NCBI GenBank assembly: GCA_964495085.1
Contig: CAZBUK010000147.1
Span: 1 to 5,876, forward strand
Source of the DNA: CAZBUK01 sp964495085
GTDB taxonomy: Bacteria; Bacteroidota; Ignavibacteria; T3Sed10-11
Direction of reading: 5' to 3'
Length of the DNA stretch: 5,876 bases
Under the pieces are notes generated by a model, which ran no database searches, was not told the DNA's origin, and worked only from the letters and a program-made list of their open reading frames with translations. Each line of letters starts with the position of its first letter. The first letter of the stretch is position 1. A program made the translations under genes and the position numbers. This document shows positions 1 to 5,876 of this stretch, piece by piece.

Positions 1-87
1 GGAGAACAGTAATTATTTAAAATCTGTATTAATCAACTCGGAAGTACAATTACACACGGTAAAACTCCACTTTCATAAGGAGGTATT
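1..87 (+). promoter_or_regulatory. Leader of CDS 1 with a strong ribosome binding site
   Basis: AT-rich leader before CDS 1. A near-perfect Shine-Dalgarno sequence, TAAGGAGGT, lies at 76-84, three bases before the ATG at 88, and fixes that start. CTCC at 65-68 could pair with GGAG at 79-82 and partly hide the site, but the stem is only 4 bp with a 10-base loop. No convincing promoter is seen: neither a TTGACA/TATAAT pair nor the Bacteroidota TAnnTTTG box. The promoter may lie upstream of the window. Confidence 0.6.
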
Positions 88-1905
88 ATGAAATTTCTAA
101 CTTTGTTACGGCTGCTGGCGGTTATGCTCCTCGGTTTCCTGATTCTGCCGGCGCAGGCACAGGTGGTAATCGACGGAAATTTCGACGACTGGCCGGCTGA
201 ATCGCAGATCGACGTTCCGCCGAATCCGCCGATACTGACGTTCCAGGAAGGCGCGTCGACGGCGCCGGCATCCTGGAATGCCGACACAAATCCGACGTAT
301 TTCATCGACGCGGACATATCCGATTTCTACTTCCAGGAAGACGAGAACTATGTGTACTTCCGGGTGGACATGAATCCGCTGGCGGACGTTCGCCGGCTGT
401 TCACGGAGACCGAAATGTATCTGGGGAATCAACGGATCGAGCTGTTCGTATCAATAGACCCCAAACTGGAGGCAGATTTTCAGGATACGACCGGAATCAC
501 GTGGGGATGGTGGCTCAATGGGTACGATTTGCGATTTCGCCTGTTCCCGTTCGATACTACGTTCATGGACGAAACAGGGTACGAGACTTTAATGTGGGAG
601 CATACGCAAGAAGGGAATCAATGGTCTTGGGAGCAATGGCGCGGCGATATGACGAAGGGTATAAAGGTTGCATGGAACGATGAGTACAACAAGGCGGAAT
701 GTGCCGTTCCGAAATCCATTCTGTTCAATCCTCAGAATCTGCCGGGGTACGAGCCGCACGATGTGATCGCGGTTATGGTGGCTTCCGGCGCGACGGAGAA
801 GGACAACGAATGGTGGGAGGAACAGTGGGCACTCCCCGGCCGTCAGGGTTATCTCCTCGATATCGAGTATCTGCCGGTATCGGATGACGACGGTTTAGTC
901 ACGGTCGACGGAAATTTCGACGACTGGCCGGCTGAATCGCAGATCGACGTTCCGCCGAATCCGCCGATACTGACGTTCCAGGAAGGCGCGTCGACGGCGC
1001 CGGCATCCTGGAATGCCGACACAAATCCGACGTATTTCATCGACGCGGACATATCCGATTTCTACTTCCAGGAAGACGAGAACTATGTGTACTTCCGGGT
1101 GGACATGAATCCGCTGGCGGACGTTCGCCGGCTGTTCACGGAGACCGAAATGTATCTGGGGAATCAACGGATCGAGCTGTTCGTATCAATAGACCCCAAA
1201 CTGGAGGCAGATTTTCAGGATACGACCGGAATCACGTGGGGATGGTGGCTCAATGGGTACGATTTGCGATTTCGCCTGTTCCCGTTCGATACTACGTTCA
1301 TGGACGAAACAGGGTACGAGACTTTAATGTGGGAGCATACGCAAGAAGGGAATCAATGGTCTTGGGAGCAATGGCGCGGCGATATGACGAAGGGTATAAA
1401 GGTTGCATGGAACGATGAGTACAACAAGGCGGAATGTGCCGTTCCGAAATCCATTCTGTTCAATCCTCAGAATCTGCCGGGGTACGAGCCGCACGATGTG
1501 ATCGCGGTTATGGTGGCTTCCGGCGCGACGGAGAAGGACAACGAATGGTGGGAGGAACAGTGGGCACTCCCCGGTCGGCAGGGTTATCTCCTCGATATAA
1601 ACTATTTACCTACCAGTGTACGGGACGATCTGCCGATTCCGCGCGATTTCACCCTGAACCAGAACTATCCGAATCCGTTCAATCCCTCCACGGTGATTGA
1701 ATTCTCGCTGGCGCAGACTGAGCATGTATCGTTGACGGTATACAATATTCTCGGTCAGGAAGTTGCATGGCTGATCGATCGCGATCTCATCGCCGGACGT
1801 CATGCCGTGAACTTCGATGCTGGAAACCTGCCGAGCGGTATCTACTTCTACACGCTGCAGACTTCTGAGACGGTTCAAACGAAGAAGATGGTTCTGATGA
1901 AATAA
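88..1905 (+). CDS. Secreted protein with two DOMON/CBM9-like domains and a T9SS type A sorting domain
   Basis: 605 residues. Residues 1-24 form a signal peptide: a positive start (K2, R8), a hydrophobic core, and an AQA site with Gln at +1, which fits the pyroglutamate 'Q-rule' described for Bacteroidota. Two copies of one domain follow, about 27-259 and 272-504. Each opens with the (I/V)DGNFDDWP motif typical of DOMON/CBM9-like and glucodextranase-C-like beta-sandwich domains. Each also has a YVYFRVD strand, an AECAVPKSILF strand, and aromatic clusters (WGWW, WSWEQW, EWWEEQW) that could stack on sugars. Residues 517-605 are a T9SS type A C-terminal domain, with QNYPNPFNP, VYNILGQEV, SGIYFY and a basic KKMVLMK end. 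It would be exported by Sec, moved through the outer membrane by T9SS, and kept on the surface or released. No catalytic site is recognised, so a glycan-binding role is inferred. Confidence is high for the domain layout and tail, and low for the ligand. Confidence 0.9.
   Translation: MKFLTLLRLLAVMLLGFLILPAQAQVVIDGNFDDWPAESQIDVPPNPPILTFQEGASTAPASWNADTNPTYFIDADISDFYFQEDENYVYFRVDMNPLADVRRLFTETEMYLGNQRIELFVSIDPKLEADFQDTTGITWGWWLNGYDLRFRLFPFDTTFMDETGYETLMWEHTQEGNQWSWEQWRGDMTKGIKVAWNDEYNKAECAVPKSILFNPQNLPGYEPHDVIAVMVASGATEKDNEWWEEQWALPGRQGYLLDIEYLPVSDDDGLVTVDGNFDDWPAESQIDVPPNPPILTFQEGASTAPASWNADTNPTYFIDADISDFYFQEDENYVYFRVDMNPLADVRRLFTETEMYLGNQRIELFVSIDPKLEADFQDTTGITWGWWLNGYDLRFRLFPFDTTFMDETGYETLMWEHTQEGNQWSWEQWRGDMTKGIKVAWNDEYNKAECAVPKSILFNPQNLPGYEPHDVIAVMVASGATEKDNEWWEEQWALPGRQGYLLDINYLPTSVRDDLPIPRDFTLNQNYPNPFNPSTVIEFSLAQTEHVSLTVYNILGQEVAWLIDRDLIAGRHAVNFDAGNLPSGIYFYTLQTSETVQTKKMVLMK
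170..839 (+). repeat. Tandem domain repeat, copy A (670-base identical tract)
   Basis: Copy A of a 735-base-period direct repeat inside CDS 1, covering most of domain 1. Reading base by base against 905-1574, I find no difference. Identity breaks at 840 and 843, both silent, continues to 863, and then decays. Before 170 the match also fails within a few bases. The tract starts at the DGNFDDWP motif and ends within the ALPGRQG segment. Confidence 0.93.
905..1574 (+). repeat. Tandem domain repeat, copy B (670-base identical tract)
   Basis: Copy B of the repeat, offset 735 bases (245 codons) from copy A, and in frame. It is joined to copy A by a linker at 840-904 that does not match what follows copy B. 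The linker ends in an acidic stretch (SDDDG), whereas copy B runs into the T9SS tail. A simple 735-base tandem duplication would predict that 1575-1639 copies 840-904, and it does not. Confidence 0.93.
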
Positions 1906-1918
1906 GGACATTTGTCCT
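1905..1918 (+). repeat. Small hairpin at the stop codon of CDS 1
   Basis: AGGACA at 1905-1910 and TGTCCT at 1913-1918 can form a short stem of 5-6 bp with a tight loop, starting on the last base of the TAA stop. No T-run follows, so it is not an intrinsic terminator by itself. It might protect the 3' end of the transcript. TGTCCTCTG at 1913-1921 recurs exactly at 2005-2013 in the right arm of the larger hairpin downstream. Confidence 0.4.
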
Positions 1919-1959
1919 CTGAGAATCCTGATATCGTTGTAGCTATATGTAATTCGAAA

Positions 1960-2028
1960 CCGCAGCGGACACAGAGCATGGACATAGTTGCTATCATTGT
2001 TCTGTGTCCTCTGCGGGATATTATTTTT
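1960..2028 (+). terminator. Long imperfect hairpin with T-rich tail, probable rho-independent terminator
   Basis: The left arm at 1960-1975 (CCGCAGCGGACACAGA) pairs with the right arm at 2001-2016 (TCTGTGTCCTCTGCGG), 15 of 16 bp, with one mismatch (1966 against 2010). The stem may extend inward through a G-T wobble. The loop holds a second small stem, ATAG (1984-1987) with CTAT (1991-1994). A T-rich stretch ending in TTTTT follows at 2019-2028. Placed 55 bases after CDS 1 and before CDS 2, it should end the CDS 1 transcript. The loop is longer and the T-run later than in an ideal terminator, so it could instead be a dispersed palindromic intergenic repeat. Confidence 0.6.
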
Positions 2029-2038
2029 AAGCATATAT

Positions 2039-2044
2039 GAGGTG
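2039..2044 (+). promoter_or_regulatory. Ribosome binding site of CDS 2
   Basis: GAGGTG at 2039-2044 matches the 16S tail and lies five bases before ATG at 2050. A TTG in the same frame at 2047 is too close to this site, so the ATG is preferred. The choice changes only one residue. Confidence 0.55.
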
Positions 2045-2049
2045 GTTTG

Positions 2050-3762
2050 ATGTCGCGATACCCGTATGTATTTATCGCTTGTTTTCTGATGTCCGGAGCG
2101 ATTCTCTCTGCCGATGTCCGGGATAACGATCTGACCCATATCACGTATGAAGACAGCGATGCGAACTTCGCAAATCCCGAGCGAGGCTTCTACCGCTATC
2201 GGGAAGGGAGATTGGGAAGTAATCCGTTAACTCTGTCGGATCTTCAATCGAATGTTCGAAACCTTAATTACTCGCTTATAATCCGGTTGTATTACCTTCC
2301 CGAATTCAGAGACCAGGATTTGAGCGAGGCGATACTTGACCTGATGCAGGCGGATTTCAACGTTCTTCGGGAAGCGGGCGTTAAAGCGATACTGCGATTC
2401 CGTTACAGCAAGAACGAAACCGAGCCCGATGCGCCGCTGGCAATCGTCGAGCGGCATCTCGATCAGTTAAAGCCGCTGCTCGAAGAAAACTACGATGTGA
2501 TCGCAGTCCTGCAGGCAGGTTTCATCGGCGCGTGGGGAGAATGGCACGCCTCATCGAATAATCTGACTTCGCTCTCGAATAAACGCGCCGTCCTTTCCAA
2601 ACTTCTCGAGGTGCTGCCGCCGGAAAGAATGACGCAGCTGCGCTATCCAAGCGATAAGATGTCCATCTATACTACCCAGGACGCATTGGTACCGGAACAG
2701 GCATACGATTATTCGGATATCGCACGGACCGGCCATCATAACGATTGTTTTCTTGCCAGTCCGACCGACGTCGGAACATACCGGATATCGGCGATCTATG
2801 AAAAGAATTATCTGAATCTTGACACAAGGTTCGTGCCGATGGGAGGCGAAACCTGCAGCGTGCGTGAGGGCGAGCGATATAAATGCCCCACGGCGTTGGT
2901 AGAACTCGAACAGATGCGGTGGTCCTATCTGAACAGGGACTATTTCAGCGGCACGCTCGGTAGCTGGGTTACCGACGGTTGCATGAACGAAGTGCAGCGC
3001 CGCCTCGGATATCGCTTTGCACTTATCGAGGGAAGGTACAGCGATTCCGTCAAACGGAATTCCTCATTTCTCGCGGAGATCGATATTACAAACCACGGAT
3101 GGGCGGCGCCGTATAACCCGCGCGGATTTGAACTGTTGCTCAGGAGTAACAGCGACGGAACGATATACTATACCGAGTTGCCCGAGGATCCGAGGTTCTG
3201 GCTCGGTGGCGATACCGTCCGTATAGCGGCGTCGATCGGCGTACCGGCTTCCATTCCCTCCGGTACCTATGATGTGCTCTTACATTTCCCCGATCCGACC
3301 GAACGATTGTACGGCAGGCCGGAGTATTCCATACGTCTTGCGAACGCCGGTGTTTGGGAGAGTGGAACGGGATTTAACCATGTGCTGCATACCGTGATCG
3401 TTGAAGATGAGCTGAGCGACGAGGGATATGGACCGGGATTGGAGTTCCGACTCTTCGGGACAGCTACATCCGTCGGCGGCGATGGCGTTCTTATACCGGA
3501 ATCCAACCGGCTTCTCGGGAATTACCCGAATCCGTTCAATCCGGTTACGACGATTCGATATCGACTTGAAGCGGAGGAAAATGTAAAGCTAAAAATATAT
3601 AACTCTCTTGGACAGAAAATACGCGTACTGGTCGATGAATTACAAAGCGCGGGAATGTACGACATCTCTTTCAATGCCCAAGGTCTCGCAAGCGGGATAT
3701 ATTATTGCCGATTATCGACGAAAGGGTTTACCGAATCGCGATCGATGATGTTGCTGCGATGA
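2050..3762 (+). CDS. Secreted DUF4874/DUF4832 protein with T9SS sorting domain, probable glycoside-hydrolase-like enzyme
   Basis: 570 residues from the ATG. Residues 1-21 look like a signal peptide, with cleavage after LSA. The DUF4874 part (about 35-200) shows NPERGF at 42-47, alternating strands such as SLIIRLYY and KAILRFRYS, and GFIGAWGEWH at 157-166. The DUF4832 part (about 200-460) shows GHHNDCFLAS at 228-237, TDVGTY, and FVPMGGETC ending at 269. It closes with a beta-rich region (SFLAEIDITNHGWA). A linker leads to a T9SS type A tail (about 482-570) with GNYPNPFNP, IYNSLGQKI and SGIYYCRL. The family is known mainly by sequence. The pattern of strands and the GEWH motif suggest a clan-A-like TIM barrel with E164 as a candidate catalytic acid, but this is my inference. 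The protein should be exported across the outer membrane. It sits 144 bases after CDS 1 with a likely terminator between, so it may have its own promoter. The substrate is unknown. Confidence 0.88.
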   Translation: MSRYPYVFIACFLMSGAILSADVRDNDLTHITYEDSDANFANPERGFYRYREGRLGSNPLTLSDLQSNVRNLNYSLIIRLYYLPEFRDQDLSEAILDLMQADFNVLREAGVKAILRFRYSKNETEPDAPLAIVERHLDQLKPLLEENYDVIAVLQAGFIGAWGEWHASSNNLTSLSNKRAVLSKLLEVLPPERMTQLRYPSDKMSIYTTQDALVPEQAYDYSDIARTGHHNDCFLASPTDVGTYRISAIYEKNYLNLDTRFVPMGGETCSVREGERYKCPTALVELEQMRWSYLNRDYFSGTLGSWVTDGCMNEVQRRLGYRFALIEGRYSDSVKRNSSFLAEIDITNHGWAAPYNPRGFELLLRSNSDGTIYYTELPEDPRFWLGGDTVRIAASIGVPASIPSGTYDVLLHFPDPTERLYGRPEYSIRLANAGVWESGTGFNHVLHTVIVEDELSDEGYGPGLEFRLFGTATSVGGDGVLIPESNRLLGNYPNPFNPVTTIRYRLEAEENVKLKIYNSLGQKIRVLVDELQSAGMYDISFNAQGLASGIYYCRLSTKGFTESRSMMLLR

Positions 3763-4002
3763 ATATTCTCCTGCCGCATCCGGCTTGACATCCGATCAGG
3801 TTACGGAATTTTACCGGACGACGGGAATTTATTCGAGAATCTTAAAGAATGTGTTAGAAACCCATATTACGCAAGATTAAAAATTGCGAACTTAATTCGG
3901 GTTGAAAATCCTAAGCACGAATTCCGAAACAATATCAAAGGTTCCCGATACTGAAAATATGTTGTCCCGGATTCAGTAATTCCTCCACTTAAGGAGATGC
4001 AT
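3763..4002. other. Intergenic gap before CDS 3, no gene seen
   Basis: 240 bases, AT-rich in the middle, with no supported ORF or RNA gene. A 4-bp stem (GCCG 3773-3776 with CGGC 3781-3784) lies just after the CDS 2 stop but lacks a T-run. A 7-bp inverted repeat, TACTGAA at 3949-3955 and TTCAGTA at 3972-3978, lies 25-50 bases before CDS 3 and could be an operator or chance. TTGACA at 3785-3790 has no good -10 partner. The length leaves room for a CDS 3 promoter, but I cannot place one. Confidence 0.5.
3991..3997 (+). promoter_or_regulatory. Ribosome binding site of CDS 3
   Basis: AAGGAGA at 3991-3997 lies five bases before ATG at 4003 and supports that start. CTCC at 3983-3986 can pair with GGAG at 3993-3996 around a six-base loop. 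The same CTCCACTT...AAGGAG arrangement is present before CDS 1 (65-82). Confidence 0.7.
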
Positions 4003-5876
4003 ATGAATAGAATAAACAAGTATATGATTATCTGTGTGACGGCTCTTCTCCTTCCATTGCTTATCTTGTATTCCTGCACGCCGTCCGATTCGGTCGTACG
4101 GATCGACGGAAAAAATATCAGGATCGAATTCGATAAAAACCTGCACAGCCGCGTGACCGCTCGCTTCGGGAATTCCATCCTCATCGGGGATTATCTCCCT
4201 TCCGAATATATTATTGCGGACGGATCCACAATCGAGGATTTTCAGTATGCGGGTCATCGCTCGGAAGATGTGAATGAAGGAATCGGTACGGGAACGATGT
4301 ATACCATATTAGGTCACGGACACTCTCTCACGAAAGAATTGACCGTTACCCTCTACGACGACTTTCCCGCATTTGCCGTGTACCGCGTCCGTTATACCAA
4401 TACCGGTGAAAACTCCATCACAGTCGGTTCCTGGACAAACAACAGGTATTCGATCCGCAATACGACACCTGCGTCATACGGTAATTCCTTCTGGTCGTAT
4501 CAGAGCGAGTCGACCAGCAGAAGAGCGGATTGGGTTCTCCCTGTCAATGAGGGATTCGACCAGAAGAATTATATGGGGATGAACAATTCCGATTACGGCG
4601 GCGGTACGCCCGTGAGCGATGTATGGCGCCCGGATGCCGGTATCGCTGTTGGGCACGTGGAAACTACGGCAAAGTTAGTCTCCATCCCCGTGACGATGCC
4701 GGATGCGGACGCGGCGTTGCTCGGTGTCATGCTTGAAAAGGAACAGATTCTCGAGCCTGGAGAGTCGCTCACGACCTACGATACCTTCGTTTCCGTCCAT
4801 AAGAGCGATTATTTCGGGATGCTTGTGACGTATAGGGACTTTATGATTCGTAGAGGAATACCGATCAGGCTCGAACAACCGGCCGACGCATACGAAACCC
4901 AGTGGTGTGCATGGGGTTACGAACGGAATTTTACGATGGAGCAGGTATACGGAACCCTCCCCAAGGTAAGGGAACTCGGCTATCACTGGGCTGTGCTCGA
5001 CGACGGCTGGCAGAACAACGTCGGCGATTGGCAGTTGGATCGTCGAAAATATCCCCGCGGCGAAAGGGATATGCAACGCTTCGTCCAACATATACACAAT
5101 CAGGGACTTCGCTCCAAGTTATGGTGGGCGCCCCTTGCCGTTCATCCGAGCGCACGAGTCTACAGAACGAATCCTGAATATCTATTATTGGATAAAGACG
5201 GAAAACCGGTCGATATCAGTTGGTGGAATTCGTACTATTTCTGCCCTGCGTATAAGCCGGTTCAGGACTATACCAGGGACCAGGTTATCACATTCATGAA
5301 AACGTGGGGATATCAGGGTTTGAAGATCGACGGTCAGCATCTGAACGGAGCACCGCCGTGTTATAACCCGGTCCATAATCATGAACGACCCGAAGAGTCG
5401 GTCGAAGCTATGGCAGATTTCTTTAAAGTTATATACGATACGGCTCTAGAGCTGGTTCCCGACGCTCTCATCGAAATATGTCCATGCGGAACAGCATATA
5501 GTTTCTTTAATATGCCGTATATGACGCAAGGTGTCGCATCGGATCCGACGAGTTCATGGCAGGTGCGGCATAAGGGTCGAACATTGAAGGCATTGATGGG
5601 TTCGTCGACGCCTTACTTCGGCGATCATGTCGAATTGACCGGTACCGGTGAGGATTTTGCTTCACAGGTCGGTATCGGCGCGGTCATCGGAACGAAGTTT
5701 ACCTGGCCGGTCGGCGCTAAACCCGGATCCTCCGCTGAATTGACTTCCGAGCGCGAGACCAAATGGGCTAAGTGGTCGGAGATATTTGCAAAAACGCGGT
5801 TGCCTGAAGGAACCTATCTGGGTGAGTTATACGATATCGGTTTCTATCGTCCCGAGACGCATGCTATCCGTAAAGA
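4003..5876 (+). CDS. GH36-family (melibiase-like) alpha-galactosidase lipoprotein, 3' end outside the window
   Basis: Open from ATG 4003 to the right edge with no stop: 624 codons seen. Residues 1-25 are a lipoprotein signal: basic start, hydrophobic core, and a lipobox-like LYSC with C25 as the likely lipidated cysteine. Tyr at -2 is unusual. Residues about 30-300 are a beta-rich domain like the GH36 N-terminal sandwich. From about 310 a clan GH-D barrel follows: QWCAWGYERN, VLDDGW at 331-336 (sugar-contacting Asp pair D333/D334), LWWAP around 373-377, LKIDGQ with D443 as the likely nucleophile, IEICPCG around 490-496, and VASDPTSSWQVR with D514 as the likely acid/base. GDHVE (from 540) and GAVIGTKFTWP follow. 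Family members hydrolyse alpha-galactosides with retention. The exact sugar here is inferred, and the CPCGTAYSFF segment differs from the usual GGGR-bearing form. As a lipoprotein it would sit in a membrane, facing the periplasm or the surface. A GH27- or GH31-like activity is less likely. Confidence 0.87.
   Translation, partial: MNRINKYMIICVTALLLPLLILYSCTPSDSVVRIDGKNIRIEFDKNLHSRVTARFGNSILIGDYLPSEYIIADGSTIEDFQYAGHRSEDVNEGIGTGTMYTILGHGHSLTKELTVTLYDDFPAFAVYRVRYTNTGENSITVGSWTNNRYSIRNTTPASYGNSFWSYQSESTSRRADWVLPVNEGFDQKNYMGMNNSDYGGGTPVSDVWRPDAGIAVGHVETTAKLVSIPVTMPDADAALLGVMLEKEQILEPGESLTTYDTFVSVHKSDYFGMLVTYRDFMIRRGIPIRLEQPADAYETQWCAWGYERNFTMEQVYGTLPKVRELGYHWAVLDDGWQNNVGDWQLDRRKYPRGERDMQRFVQHIHNQGLRSKLWWAPLAVHPSARVYRTNPEYLLLDKDGKPVDISWWNSYYFCPAYKPVQDYTRDQVITFMKTWGYQGLKIDGQHLNGAPPCYNPVHNHERPEESVEAMADFFKVIYDTALELVPDALIEICPCGTAYSFFNMPYMTQGVASDPTSSWQVRHKGRTLKALMGSSTPYFGDHVELTGTGEDFASQVGIGAVIGTKFTWPVGAKPGSSAELTSERETKWAKWSEIFAKTRLPEGTYLGELYDIGFYRPETHAIRK

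Noticed and set aside
501..1418. Paired + strand ORFs of 60 residues (501-683 and 1236-1418), identical to each other
   Set aside because: They are out-of-frame shadows of the duplicated domain in CDS 1; their identity only reflects the 735-base repeat, and neither has its own ribosome binding site.
170..1574. CRISPR array or mobile element as the cause of the repeat
   Set aside because: There are only two units, in frame inside one gene, with no short spacers, terminal inverted repeats or transposase.
1606..2139. Minus-strand ORF of 177 residues spanning the CDS 1/CDS 2 gap
   Set aside because: It overlaps the T9SS tail of CDS 1, the hairpin, and the start of CDS 2 antisense, and its product shows arginine-rich, low-complexity composition with no recognisable domain.
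3773..3784. GCCG/CGGC stem after CDS 2 as a terminator
   Set aside because: The stem has only 4 bp and no T-run follows it.
3785..3813. TTGACA box as a promoter for CDS 3
   Set aside because: At the proper spacing there is only AATTTT-like sequence, not a credible -10, and it is about 200 bases from the start codon.
4675..5097. Minus-strand ORF of 140 residues
   Set aside because: It lies wholly antisense to the conserved GH36 barrel, whose motifs are clear in the + frame.

Overview
The window looks like a secreted-glycan-processing locus from a bacterium of the Fibrobacterota-Chlorobiota-Bacteroidota (FCB) superphylum or a nearby candidate phylum. Two of the three genes end in a type IX secretion (T9SS) type A sorting domain of the 'NYPNPFNP...GIY' kind. 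That spelling is typical of Ignavibacteriota, Calditrichota, KSB1, Marinimicrobia and similar lineages. Strong Shine-Dalgarno sequences precede CDS 1 and CDS 3, and CDS 2 has a moderate one. This argues against core Bacteroidia and Flavobacteriia, which mostly lack them. Base composition is near 50% GC. The phylum is inferred and not proven.

Layout: all three genes are on the + strand. Positions 1-87 are a leader with a strong ribosome binding site. CDS 1 (88-1905) is a secreted protein with two nearly identical copies of a DOMON/CBM9-like, aromatic-rich domain and a T9SS tail. A gap follows with a small hairpin at the stop codon and a long imperfect hairpin with a T-rich tail (1960-2028), a likely terminator. 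CDS 2 (2050-3762) is a secreted DUF4874/DUF4832 protein, probably a TIM-barrel glycoside-hydrolase-like enzyme, also with a T9SS tail. A 240-base gap with no gene follows. CDS 3 (4003 to beyond 5876, open at the right edge) is a lipoprotein of the GH36 (melibiase, clan GH-D) alpha-galactosidase family.

How they may work together (inference): the DOMON-like protein and the DUF4832 protein would be carried across the outer membrane and shown on the surface or released, to bind and attack a polysaccharide. The GH36 lipoprotein would remove alpha-linked galactose or a related sugar from the products. No transporter or regulator is visible here.

The most unusual feature is inside CDS 1. The two domains share 670 bases with no visible difference, yet the codons just outside this tract differ at many silent positions. 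That mosaic suggests recent gene conversion between two older domain copies, or an assembly error that looks like it.
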